This document shows, piece after piece, positions 17,218-23,986 of a stretch of DNA of 23,986 nucleotides (positions are counted from its first letter, which is position 1; each line of letters begins with the position of its first letter). Source of the DNA: JAXHMM01 sp964528445 (lineage in GTDB: Bacteria; Bacteroidota; Rhodothermia; Balneolales; Balneolaceae). Position numbers and translations under genes: made by a program. The DNA lies in contig CAZGSL010000032.1 of assembly GCA_964528445.1 (NCBI GenBank), forward strand, positions 1 through 23,986. Direction: 5' to 3'. Under the pieces are notes generated by a model. It was not told the DNA's origin. It did not search any database and was given only the letters and a program-made list of their open reading frames with translations.

Positions 17218-18633
17218 ATGTATTTCAAACAGATCTTTGAAAAGAAACTGGCACAGTATGCCTACCTGGTGGGTTGCCAGCAGACGGGAGAGGCCATTGT
17301 TGTAGATCCGATGCGGGACATCGATCGCTATCTTGAGCTGGCGGAGGAGGAGAATCTGCGGATCGTGGCCGCGGCGGATACGCATATCCACGCCGACTAT
17401 CTCAGCGGACTCAGGGAGTTTGCCGAACGGGGCTGCACGGTCTATGCCTCGGACGAGGGGGGAGAGGAGTGGAAATACGAATGGCTGCAAAGCGGCGAAT
17501 ACCATGCCAGGCTGGTAAAAGACGGCGATGAATTTGAGGTGGGCAATATTCGATTTCGCGTATATCATACTCCGGGCCATACCCCGGAGCACGTCAGTTA
17601 TTCCGTGACGGACGGGGCTGCCGCCGAAGAGCCCATGGGGATGCTGACCGGGGATTTTGTGTTTGTGGGGGACGTAGGACGCCCCGATCTGCTGGAATCG
17701 GCCGCGGGTCAAAAGGGCGTGATGCGGGATTCGGCCCGTGAACTGTACCGCTCCATCAAGCAATTCGAGCAATTTCCCGAATACCTCCAGGTGTGGCCGG
17801 GACACGGGGCCGGAAGCGCCTGCGGAAAAGCGCTGGGTGCGGTCCCCGAATCTACGGTTGGCTACGAGCTGCGATTCAATCCGTCCCTTCGGGCCGCCGG
17901 CGACGAAGAGGAGTTCGTCGAGTACATACTGGAGGGACAGCCCGAACCGCCGCTCTATTTCGCGCGAATGAAAAGAGACAACAAAAAAGGCCCGCCCCTG
18001 CTGGAGAAGTGGCCGGCCCCCTCCCGGATGGAGATTGACGGCCTCCTGGATGCTGCCGCCGCAGACCACGCCGTGATACTGGACTGCCGTGACCGGCTGG
18101 CCTTTATGAATGGCCACCTGCCGGGCTCCCTCCTTGCTCCCTTCGACCGGCAGTTTAACACGGTGGCGGGGTCCTACATTGCGGAAAACACCGAGATATT
18201 CCTGATCATTGAACCTGAGAATGTGGGGGAAGCGGTACGGGACCTGGTACGTATCGGCTTAGACCGAATCAACGGTTATGCGACCCCCGGGCAGTTGAGG
18301 CGATACGAACGTGAGGAGGGGGAACTCGAAACCATCCCGGTTCTTACTTTTGACAAGGCAGCCGGCGCGATGGAAGATCCCTCGGCTCGGGTACTGGATG
18401 TGCGCAGGATGTCCGAATTTGAGGAGGGGCATATCGAGGGTGCCGTAAATATCGCTCACACAAGGCTGGCGGATCAATCGGGAGAATTATCCCGCGACGC
18501 GAACTGGCTGGTGCACTGCCAGTCGGGTGCAAGGGCTTCGGTAGCCGCGGCTCTTTTAAAGAAGGAGGGTTTCCGCGTGAGCTACATCAACGAACGGTTC
18601 GAGAGGTGGGAAGAGCCGGTCTCTGAAAGCTGA
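17218..18633 (+). CDS. Persulfide dioxygenase-like metallo-beta-lactamase fold with two rhodanese domains
   Basis: A 471-residue cytoplasmic fusion. Residues 1-240 are an ETHE1-like metallo-beta-lactamase domain: THIHADYLSG (H56, H58, D60), HTPGHTPEH (H121), LTGDFVFVGDVGRPDL (D146) and the WPGHGAGSACGK loop (H196). The last two are characteristic of glutathione-persulfide dioxygenases, which oxidise persulfide sulfur to sulfite with one iron. Residues 260-365 are a rhodanese-like domain whose usual active Cys position is replaced (LIIEPEN region). Residues 373-467 are a second one with DVRRMSEFEEGHIEGA and the active-loop Cys at 434 (VHCQSGARAS). The protein probably handles sulfane sulfur or sulfide detoxification. 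The start is ATG 17218; the frame is open upstream but without family similarity. It converges with the small HTH gene 13 bases on. Confidence 0.9.
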   Translation: MYFKQIFEKKLAQYAYLVGCQQTGEAIVVDPMRDIDRYLELAEEENLRIVAAADTHIHADYLSGLREFAERGCTVYASDEGGEEWKYEWLQSGEYHARLVKDGDEFEVGNIRFRVYHTPGHTPEHVSYSVTDGAAAEEPMGMLTGDFVFVGDVGRPDLLESAAGQKGVMRDSARELYRSIKQFEQFPEYLQVWPGHGAGSACGKALGAVPESTVGYELRFNPSLRAAGDEEEFVEYILEGQPEPPLYFARMKRDNKKGPPLLEKWPAPSRMEIDGLLDAAAADHAVILDCRDRLAFMNGHLPGSLLAPFDRQFNTVAGSYIAENTEIFLIIEPENVGEAVRDLVRIGLDRINGYATPGQLRRYEREEGELETIPVLTFDKAAGAMEDPSARVLDVRRMSEFEEGHIEGAVNIAHTRLADQSGELSRDANWLVHCQSGARASVAAALLKKEGFRVSYINERFERWEEPVSES

Positions 18634-18646
18634 GGGGTACCTGCTG

Positions 18647-18853
18647 TCAGGATTCCTCGTCCTCCAGGAATTCCCGGACAATTTTTCGAGTCTGGTCGGC
18701 TCCCATGTATTTTTCCAGGTCGTACATGGTTACTTTCTTCTCTCCCTCATGAAAGGTGTAGGTGAGTTGCCCGCTCTCCAACTCCTTCACCACTTGCGAG
18801 GGATCCATCTTGAGCATTTCGCCGACCTCTTCTATCGAGAACATGGAACGCAT
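18647..18853 (-). CDS. Small helix-turn-helix (MerR/excisionase-like) protein
   Basis: A 68-residue protein from ATG 18853 (or 65 from ATG 18844). The N-terminal part FSIEEVGEMLKMDPSQVVKELESGQL reads as a winged-helix/HTH_17-like unit: helix, turn, recognition helix, then a TYTFHEGEKKVTMYDLEKYMG wing and helix. This resembles helix-turn-helix proteins of the excisionase/MerR N-terminal type and could bind DNA. An open frame extends upstream to 18973, but its upstream part (IRRRYIAQFSYFTY...) has no such character, and the repeat-rich AT region there looks like a promoter. Short direct and inverted repeats lie just upstream (18864-18904). It sits 177 bases after the stop of the UDG-like gene. 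Confidence 0.65.
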   Translation of the reverse strand: MRSMFSIEEVGEMLKMDPSQVVKELESGQLTYTFHEGEKKVTMYDLEKYMGADQTRKIVREFLEDEES

Positions 18854-18863
18854 GATGTGTAAC

Positions 18864-18904
18864 GTTTTTAATGAATATTGATGAATGTTTTTAACTGCGG
18901 TTAA
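18864..18904. repeat. Direct and inverted repeats upstream of the small HTH gene
   Basis: GTTTTTAA occurs at 18864-18871 and again at 18887-18894 (23-base period). ATGAAT occurs at 18871-18876 and 18881-18886. TTAAC-TGCG-GTTAA, a perfect 5-4-5 inverted repeat, spans 18891-18904. All lie within about 50 bases upstream of the small HTH gene's ATG (18853, minus strand). The arrangement suits an operator region, possibly for the HTH protein itself. Confidence 0.4.
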
Positions 18905-19030
18905 CAATTTTGCATACGTAAAATAGGAAAATTGCGCTATATATCTACGGCGAATTAGAACGTCGTTTGCCATTTGCTCAACCCCCTGGAGCGGGTTTGG
19001 CAGGTATGCCTGCAGTTGGGTCCGGGCACA

Positions 19031-19714
19031 TCAGGTGTTCTTATTGTTCACGATGTCGGAAAACTGCCTTCGGAACTTTACTGCTCCCCCGTTCGCGGGA
19101 TGTCGTACGGGGAGATACCCGATCCCCAGTTGTTCCAGGCTCTGTTCCGCTTTTTTCCCTACGGCAATGACCTCTCCCTCCGGGAACAGTTCCAGGAAAC
19201 GGCGCAGTGCGGCCGCTCCCGACTGCAGCTCGTCGTCGGTCGGGGTCCGGTTGCTCAACAGTCCCTGATTCGGATCAAAGGGGTGCCAGGCCAGGGCGTT
19301 CCACAGCACCACCTCGTAGGGATCTATGCCCATCTTGTAGAGGGCTTTCCATACGATGGTTGCCGTGGGTTCCGACATGCCCTTCTCCCTGACGGAGGTT
19401 TTGCTCGTGCGCCGGGGTTCGATTTCACGAAAGGCTCCGTCAGCCGGAATACCGTGAACCGACTCGTGATGTCCCAGCAGAATACGCTCGGAGGTCATGG
19501 CGATACCCGTAAAGTGGCCGCCCTGGTATCCGAGGGCTTCCGCCACACAGAGGTAGCGTGCCCTGCCGATCCGTTCCCTGAGATAGGCCCTGAGCTGTCT
19601 TTTCCTGATGGCGGGAGCCTCAGAGCTGCGATCGTTTTCCGGGTCGCGGTCGTACCATGGATTAAAGAACGAACCGTTCGGGGTTTGCTTCAAGAGGTTA
19701 AACAGTTGGTCCAT
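19031..19714 (-). CDS. Uracil-DNA glycosylase superfamily protein
   Basis: From ATG 19714 the protein is 227 residues, the usual length of this uracil-DNA-glycosylase-like group. Motifs: CVAEALGYQGGHFTGIAMTS (residues 56-75, the uracil-pocket loop with GYQGGHFTG), LWNALAWHPFDP (137-148, after the central strand) and LPVRHPANGG (201-210), a counterpart of the HPS/P intercalation loop. Members remove uracil or related damaged bases from DNA. The exact substrate of this branch is not certain. An upstream frame reaches 19810, but its residues (MTARRPPVLHFPRR) look non-conserved; MDQLFNLLKQ is the likely true start. It is divergent from the aminotransferase gene at 19926, with about 210 bases between their starts. 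Confidence 0.8.
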   Translation of the reverse strand: MDQLFNLLKQTPNGSFFNPWYDRDPENDRSSEAPAIRKRQLRAYLRERIGRARYLCVAEALGYQGGHFTGIAMTSERILLGHHESVHGIPADGAFREIEPRRTSKTSVREKGMSEPTATIVWKALYKMGIDPYEVVLWNALAWHPFDPNQGLLSNRTPTDDELQSGAAALRRFLELFPEGEVIAVGKKAEQSLEQLGIGYLPVRHPANGGAVKFRRQFSDIVNNKNT

Positions 19715-19925
19715 CACCTTGAGAAGTGCTTGGGGATTCAGAGGCCGGATGCGGGAAAATATGCTTATCCGTCGGGGGAAATGCAAAACAGGCGGACGTC
19801 TCGCCGTCAAGTTGTTGACGAGCCCGATAACGAAGGGCGCCGGGGAAAAAGGATCTCCTCCTGTTTTTTAATGGCCAGACCCCATAACTTACAGGTTCCT
19901 TAAAGGGCCAATCAAAGAACCGCAT

Positions 19926-20996
19926 ATGGATTCCGACACGCTATTTACCGTAAACAAAGCTCAGAGAAGCCGGTGCGGTGAGGTCGATCTTGACCATCCC
20001 GGTTTCGGGAAACATTTCTCGGATCATATGCTGGAGGCGGAATACCGGGACGGTGCCTGGCAAAAGGGCGAAATCAAACCGTATGGTCCCTTTGAAGTGC
20101 ATCCCTCCCTCAATGTCCTTCACTACGGACAGTCGGTGTTCGAGGGGACCAAGGCCTATTACGCGGGCGAAAACACCGTGAACCTCTTTCGTCCGGAGAT
20201 GAACTATGAGCGATGGCGCGCATCATGCGAGAGACTCTGCATCCCGCAGGTGGATCGGGCGCTGTTTATGGAGGGGATTGCTGAACTGATACGACTGGAT
20301 TCCGAATGGGTCCCCCGAAAGACGGGAAACGCCCTTTACATACGCCCCCTGGCGTTTGCTTTCGACCCGGTGATTTCGGCCGGGATCTCCGAACGATATC
20401 GTTTCTATATCATTACCTCCCCGGTGGGATCGTATTATTCCGAACCGGTCCGGCTGATCACCTCCCAGAAATATGTTCGGGCCGCACGAGGCGGCGTGGG
20501 AGCCGCGAAAACGGCGGCCAACTACGCCGCCGGGCTGTATCCCTCGAAACTGGCACGTGAAAAGGGATACGACCAGGTCCTCTGGCTGGACGCGGCCGAG
20601 CACCGTTACATAGAGGAGGTGGGAACCATGAACATCTTTTTCGTCATTGACGATACCCTGGTTACCGCCCCGCTGGAAGGCACCATCCTGCCCGGCGTTA
20701 CGCGTGCTTCCGTGCTGGAACTGGCAAGAAGCTGGGGAATGAACGTGGAGGAGAGGCGCCTGGCCATTGAGGAACTGATGGATGCGTCGAAGAGGGGAAC
20801 CCTCCAGGAGGCATTCGGAGCCGGCACCGCGGCGGTTATCGCTCCCGTCAAGGAGATTCAGCATGACGGAACGACTGCCCGGATCAATCCCGGCGGGAGA
20901 GGCCCCGTCGGCCGGAAGCTTTACGAGGCCATCACCGGCATACAGCGGGGCGAACGGGACGATCCTTTCGGATGGATCGTCCCGGTGGAGATATGA
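19926..20996 (+). CDS. ilvE: Branched-chain amino acid aminotransferase
   Basis: A 356-residue fold-type IV PLP enzyme that interconverts Leu, Ile and Val with their 2-oxo acids using glutamate/2-oxoglutarate. It belongs to the longer (eukaryote-like, class II) BCAT group. Signatures: LHYGQSVFEGTKAY (65-78), NALYIRPLAFAF (135-146), RGGVGAAKTAANYAAGL with the PLP Lys at 195, QVLWLDAAEHRYIEEVGTMN (217-236) and GTILPGVTRASVLELA (about 255-270). The last Gly/Thr-rich loop EAFGAGTAAVIAPV is also intact. The ATG at 19926 directly precedes the normal N-terminus. It stands alone; other ilv or leu genes are not in the window. It converges with the ghrA-like gene, with a strong hairpin in the 55-base gap. 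Confidence 0.95.
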   Translation: MDSDTLFTVNKAQRSRCGEVDLDHPGFGKHFSDHMLEAEYRDGAWQKGEIKPYGPFEVHPSLNVLHYGQSVFEGTKAYYAGENTVNLFRPEMNYERWRASCERLCIPQVDRALFMEGIAELIRLDSEWVPRKTGNALYIRPLAFAFDPVISAGISERYRFYIITSPVGSYYSEPVRLITSQKYVRAARGGVGAAKTAANYAAGLYPSKLAREKGYDQVLWLDAAEHRYIEEVGTMNIFFVIDDTLVTAPLEGTILPGVTRASVLELARSWGMNVEERRLAIEELMDASKRGTLQEAFGAGTAAVIAPVKEIQHDGTTARINPGGRGPVGRKLYEAITGIQRGERDDPFGWIVPVEI

Positions 20997-21016
20997 TACC
21001 TGTGAAGCCGGGTACC

Positions 21017-21050
21017 TGGTCCGGCGGGTCGGTGCCCCGGGCGCGGACCA
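21017..21050. terminator. GC-rich hairpin between convergent ilvE and ghrA-like genes
   Basis: TGGTCCG (21017-21023) pairs perfectly with CGGACCA (21044-21050). Inside, CGGG can pair with CCCG. It fills the gap between two gene ends. There is no T-tract on either side, so it may act as a barrier, an RNA 3'-end stabiliser or a bidirectional stop rather than a classic intrinsic terminator. Confidence 0.4.
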
Positions 21051-21051
21051 C

Positions 21052-21981
21052 TCAATACCCTTTCCGCCGATCCACCGCGTTTTTCGGTTCCATTCCGGAA
21101 AGCGTTCTTTTGTAATTTTCCACAATCTGATCCGCTGCCTCTCCCGGGGGGGTTATGCTGGCGGCGTGGGGCGTTATCAGTATGGATTTCCTGTTCCAGA
21201 ACGGATGGCCTTCGTCCAGCGGTTCCTCCCGGAACACATCCAGGCAGGCCCCGTCCATCCAGCCTTTGTCGAGCGCGTAGATAAGGTCTTCGTCCACCAG
21301 GTGCTCTCCCCGCGCCACGTTTATCAGGAAAGAGGAGTGCTCCAGCTTTCTGAAGAGTTCAAGTTCGAGAATACCCCTCGTCTTTTCGGTCAGGGGCAGC
21401 AGGCATACCGGAACCCGGACTCCGCCGGCGAACTCCTCCAGTTCTCCCGGGCCGGCGAAGGCATCCACCCCTTCGATTGATTTTCGAGATGCCGCCCAGC
21501 CTCTCACGGGATACCCGGCATTGCAGAGGAAGCGTGCGACCGGCTTTCCGATGGCTCCCAGCCCCATGATTCCTACCGTGAGCTCATCCGCGGGTATGTT
21601 ATCGTGGGCTTTCCAGATGGTTTGGCGCTGCTGCTGGAAATAGCGCTGCAGGTTGCGCTGATAGGTAAGAAGGGCAGACAATACGTATTCCTGCATCTGC
21701 CGAACCAGTGAGGGGACTACCACTCGGCAGATTGCCACGTCGTCGGGCAAATCGGCATCCTCCAGAAGGTGGTCGGTTCCCGCACCCAGCGACGAGACGG
21801 CCTTCAGATTCGGGAAGGTGCCCAGCAGGTGGTCCGGCTGATTCCAGCAGACGGCAAACTGCACCCGCTTTTTGTCGGCGACGTCCGGCCAAATCTCCAC
21901 ATCAAGGTTCCGGTCCCTTTCCAGAAGGGCCTCCTTCCAGGGATTCATATCTCGTCCGGGAGCAATCAGTAGCAGGGACAT
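21052..21981 (-). CDS. D-2-hydroxyacid dehydrogenase, GhrA-like
   Basis: A 309-residue NAD(P)-dependent dehydrogenase. The dinucleotide motif is GIMGLGAIGKPVA (137-149). The catalytic Arg is R224 (INVARGEHLVD), the Glu is E253 (FREEPLDEGHPFW) and the His is H272 (TPHAAS). The early block LKAVSSLGAGTDHLL and the short length place it near glyoxylate/hydroxypyruvate reductase A (GhrA), which reduces glyoxylate and hydroxypyruvate. The actual substrate is not certain. ATG 21981 begins a normal MSLLLIAPGRD start. It is divergent from the N-formylglutamate amidohydrolase gene at 22111; gcvP, another C2/C1 enzyme gene, lies 6 kb away, which does not prove a link. Confidence 0.88.
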   Translation of the reverse strand: MSLLLIAPGRDMNPWKEALLERDRNLDVEIWPDVADKKRVQFAVCWNQPDHLLGTFPNLKAVSSLGAGTDHLLEDADLPDDVAICRVVVPSLVRQMQEYVLSALLTYQRNLQRYFQQQRQTIWKAHDNIPADELTVGIMGLGAIGKPVARFLCNAGYPVRGWAASRKSIEGVDAFAGPGELEEFAGGVRVPVCLLPLTEKTRGILELELFRKLEHSSFLINVARGEHLVDEDLIYALDKGWMDGACLDVFREEPLDEGHPFWNRKSILITPHAASITPPGEAADQIVENYKRTLSGMEPKNAVDRRKGY

Positions 21982-22110
21982 GGTTGCGAACGTCTCGTTT
22001 GTAAAAAAAAGATATCCGGGTCTTCCGGCTGAGCGTTAAGGTAAAAATTATTGGGAAGCGAAGTCAGGTTCCGGAATGCCGGAGCCGGGCTGGATTGTTT
22101 TTTGGACGGT

Positions 22111-22824
22111 ATGCGGACGCAACTGGTATTGTCATGCGAACATGCCGGCAACCGGGTGCCCGAGCGGTACGCAGGTGTATTCAAACGCCATGATCCGGTA
22201 CTGAACACCCATCGAGGGTACGACATCGGTGCCCTTGACTTGGCCCAAACCTTCGGGGAGGTGTGCGATGTTCGGCCCCATCTGCATGAAATCACCAGGC
22301 TGCTCGTGGACCTCAACCGTTCCCTCAACAGTCCCTCGCTTTTTTCCGAATATATTGAGGATTTTGAAGAAGCCGACCGAAAAGAGCTTGTCCGCCGATA
22401 CTACCATCCGCACCGCAACCGCGTGGAAAAGGCCGTTCGCGATTATATCAGCGAGGGCAAAAAGGTGGTTCATCTTTCCGTCCACACCTTTACGCCGGTG
22501 ATGGACGGGGTACGGCGTAAGGCGGATGTCGGCCTCCTGTTCGATCCCTCGCGAAAAGAGGAGAAATTATTCTGCCGCGACTGGAAGAAGGCTATACGAC
22601 GAATCTTGCCCGACCTCTCCGTCAGCTACAACTATCCCTACAAGGGAACCATGGATGGATTTTCCACCTATCTCAGAGATCGGTTCTCCGATTCCGTTTA
22701 CCTGGGACTGGAAATGGAGGTAAACCAGAAGTTTCCCCGCCACATGGAGAAAGAGAAGTGGAATGAGCTGCAGGAGCAGCTGGCCCAAAGTTTCAGTGGA
22801 GTCCTCCGCGGGGACACGGAATAG
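22111..22824 (+). CDS. N-formylglutamate amidohydrolase family protein
   Basis: A 237-residue protein of the N-formylglutamate amidohydrolase (HutG-like, FGase) family. Conserved points: LSCEHAGNRVPE (8-19), THRGYDIGALDLA (33-45), RLLVDLNRSLN (63-73), HLSVHTFTP (121-129) and GLEMEVNQ (209-216). The family hydrolyses N-formyl-glutamate to formate and glutamate in one histidine breakdown route, but many members sit outside hut operons and have unknown substrates. Here no hut genes are near. ATG 22111 was preferred because MRTQLVLSCEHAGN starts at the first conserved strand; a TTG at 22051 would add 20 residues of low similarity. It is followed by 152 bases before the next gene. Confidence 0.82.
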   Translation: MRTQLVLSCEHAGNRVPERYAGVFKRHDPVLNTHRGYDIGALDLAQTFGEVCDVRPHLHEITRLLVDLNRSLNSPSLFSEYIEDFEEADRKELVRRYYHPHRNRVEKAVRDYISEGKKVVHLSVHTFTPVMDGVRRKADVGLLFDPSRKEEKLFCRDWKKAIRRILPDLSVSYNYPYKGTMDGFSTYLRDRFSDSVYLGLEMEVNQKFPRHMEKEKWNELQEQLAQSFSGVLRGDTE

Positions 22825-22880
22825 GAGGGCGCATCCTGACCTCCGTTCAAAGCCCGTTTCCTCTTCCCCCAAGGCCCTGA

Positions 22881-22899
22881 CGGAAGTGCGCCCCTTCCG
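22881..22899. repeat. Inverted repeat after the FGase-like gene
   Basis: CGGAAG-TGCGCCC-CTTCCG is a perfect 6-bp stem in the gap between the FGase-like and queuosine transporter genes. No T-tract follows at once. It could end the upstream transcript or sit in the control region of the next gene. Confidence 0.3.
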
Positions 22900-22909
22900 G
22901 CCGGCATGG

Positions 22910-22939
22910 TTGAAGATCTGTTCAATAATTCTATTTTAG
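22910..22939 (+). promoter_or_regulatory. Putative promoter of the queuosine-precursor transporter gene
   Basis: TTG at 22910-22912, then 19 bases, then TATTTTAG at 22932-22939. This fits the Bacteroidota-type -33/-7 pattern (TTG-N19..21-TAnnTTTG) with one mismatch in the -7 box. The ATG (22977) is 37 bases downstream. Confidence 0.45.
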
Positions 22940-22976
22940 AGCTTCTTCGAATCCCGTAACAACCTGGCTTTGCCCC

Positions 22977-23747
22977 ATGGAGCCCAATGAGAAGAGCACA
23001 AACAGAAGTTACAAAAGAGATGCGCTCTTTCTTTCGCTCTCCGGTATTTTTCTTACGGCACTTGTACTGGGCAATGTCATCGGAACCACCAAGTTCGTGA
23101 CGCTTTTCAGTTTGGAATTGCCGGGATGGCTGCTGGCCATTACGCCGGAGTTGATACGGGATCAGGACATTTATACGATGAGTGTCCCCGTGGGACTTAT
23201 TGCCTACCCGTTCACCTTTCTGGCCACAGACCTTATTTCCGAACTCTTCGGACGGAAGAAGGCCCAGTTGATGGTATGGGTCGGATTCTGGATGAACGTG
23301 TTTATGCTTTTCCTGATGACCGTGAATCACTGGCTGCCCAATACCCAGGGAGTGAGCGGGGGATTGAATCATTTCGAGGGCGTCTACGAGTTTATGGTCG
23401 GAAATACCATCGGAAGCATGATTGCCTACCTGGTCGCCCAGAGCATTGACGTACGGCTTTTTCATTTCTGGAAACGGCTGACCAAGGGAAAGCACCTCTG
23501 GCTCCGTAACAACGCCTCGACCATGTTCAGCCAGCTGGTCGACTCCACCGCCATCCTCTCCATACTCTATCTGGCGGGAAATCTTGGCAGCGAGGTGAGT
23601 ACCGTAGGTGCACTGGGCATCTTGATTCTCAACTCCTACCTGTTCAAATTTTTCTTTGCCCTCTTCGACACGCCTCTCTGTTACCTGGGAGTATGGCTGT
23701 TCCAGGATTACGAGGAGGATCCTTCCGGATATGCCCTGCACGATTAA
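22977..23747 (+). CDS. yhhQ: Queuosine precursor transporter, YhhQ/VUT family
   Basis: A 256-residue inner-membrane protein with about six to seven helices. It shows the signatures of the VUT_1 (DUF165) family: LTALVLGNVIGTTKFV in the first helix, YPFTFLATDLISELFGRKKA (77-96) and LWLRNNASTMFSQLVDS (about 172-188), with NSYLFKFFFALFDTPLCYLG in the last helices. The family imports queuosine precursors such as preQ0/preQ1 for tRNA modification. It is a single gene with its own likely promoter. It ends in a short acidic tail (QDYEEDPSGYALHD). Downstream is the putative rRNA leader. Confidence 0.92.
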   Translation: MEPNEKSTNRSYKRDALFLSLSGIFLTALVLGNVIGTTKFVTLFSLELPGWLLAITPELIRDQDIYTMSVPVGLIAYPFTFLATDLISELFGRKKAQLMVWVGFWMNVFMLFLMTVNHWLPNTQGVSGGLNHFEGVYEFMVGNTIGSMIAYLVAQSIDVRLFHFWKRLTKGKHLWLRNNASTMFSQLVDSTAILSILYLAGNLGSEVSTVGALGILILNSYLFKFFFALFDTPLCYLGVWLFQDYEEDPSGYALHD

Positions 23748-23807
23748 CGGGAATGGGCAGCGGCCGGACCGCGTCGGCGGAACAGCCAAAATTAATTGGG
23801 AAAAACA

Positions 23808-23839
23808 TTGACAATTTTGTCCAGATAGCCCTATATTTG
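23808..23839 (+). promoter_or_regulatory. Strong Bacteroidota-type promoter, probably of an rrn operon
   Basis: TTGACA at 23808-23813 and a perfect TATATTTG (23832-23839) with 21 bases between the TTG and the -7 box. This is the best TAnnTTTG match noticed in the window. It is followed by a leader, not a start codon, and by a boxA-like site at 23932. Confidence 0.65.
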
Positions 23840-23857
23840 GAATCCATTTTCGAAACG

Positions 23858-23897
23858 GGGTTGAGAACAACGGACGTTGCGCTCAACCCTATTTTTT
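23858..23897 (+). terminator. Terminator-like hairpin with T-tract in the presumed rrn leader
   Basis: GGGTTGAG (23858-23865) pairs perfectly with CTCAACCC (23882-23889). The inside also pairs (CAAC/GTTG), and TATTTTTT follows. It begins about 20 bases after the promoter's -7 box. It looks like an intrinsic terminator or attenuator lying between promoter and boxA. Confidence 0.6.
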
Positions 23898-23931
23898 GCT
23901 CTGGGAATCAGGGCCGGAATTTGGGAAAACG

Positions 23932-23943
23932 TGTTCTTTGACA
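23932..23943 (+). promoter_or_regulatory. boxA-like antitermination site of an rRNA operon leader
   Basis: TGTTCTTTGACA closely resembles boxA (TGCTCTTTAACA) and the TTCTTTGACAT leader sequences in front of rRNA genes. With the strong promoter and leader hairpin upstream and no reading frame across the region, it suggests that a 16S rRNA gene starts just past the right edge. The 16S gene itself is not in the window. Confidence 0.6.
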
Positions 23944-23986
23944 TTCTGGAATACAGAGACGATCGCACGTCGAGCCCTTGTCCGGC

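Noticed and set aside
22698..23870. Minus-strand frame of 390 codons across the FGase and yhhQ region
   Set aside because: It covers parts of two well-supported plus-strand genes and shows no family motif.

Overview
The window is about 24 kb of bacterial chromosome, densely coding, GC-rich and mostly housekeeping in content. Several features point to the Bacteroidota/Balneolota/Rhodothermota side of the tree: two start regions match the TTG-N19..21-TAnnTTTG promoter pattern of that group, most genes lack a clear Shine-Dalgarno sequence, a very short Hc1-type histone H1-like protein is present, and the glycine decarboxylase is a single fused chain. A GC-rich Balneolota- or Rhodothermota-like lineage is my best guess. 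This is inference, since no marker gene lies in the window. A run of exactly 100 N (8876-8975) is a scaffold gap, so this is probably a draft or metagenome assembly. The right edge stops inside what looks like an rRNA operon leader, a common place for a contig to break.

Layout. 1-77: first 25 codons of a membrane or exported protein (minus). 253-3000: HisKA_2 sensor kinase (plus) and a Gfo/Idh/MocA oxidoreductase (minus) whose stop codons overlap. 3001-4860: divergent UMF1-type MFS transporter, then a 58-aa histone-like protein with a strong intrinsic terminator. 4908-6858: ydbS/ydbT-like pair of membrane PH-domain proteins. 6834-8858: minus-strand series of ZIP metal transporter, single-domain response regulator, unknown 65-aa protein and unknown four-helix membrane protein. 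8876-11935: scaffold gap and two exported beta-propeller proteins (YncE-like, cut by the gap; and Ig-like domains plus LVIVD propeller). 12204-15113: gcvP. 15118-16966: OsmC-like protein, DinB-like protein and an internally deleted M16 protease remnant (all minus). 17218-19714: persulfide-dioxygenase/rhodanese fusion, small HTH protein and uracil-DNA glycosylase-like protein. 19926-23747: branched-chain aminotransferase, GhrA-like dehydrogenase, N-formylglutamate amidohydrolase-like protein and queuosine-precursor transporter. 23808-23986: probable rrn leader (promoter, hairpin with T-tract, boxA-like site).

How the genes work together. There is no single large pathway. Likely local units are: the ydbST pair (translationally overlapped); the ZIP/response regulator/65-aa/membrane-protein run (short gaps); and the LVIVD and YncE propeller pair. 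Several convergent gene ends overlap or nearly touch.

No CRISPR array, insertion sequence, phage gene, toxin-antitoxin pair or tRNA was seen. I do not see a convincing new multi-gene system. The items most worth checking are the deleted M16 protease, the rrn leader with an early terminator-like hairpin, the unknown genes behind the response regulator, the propeller pair, the repeated elements upstream of the small HTH gene, and the odd start of the MFS gene.
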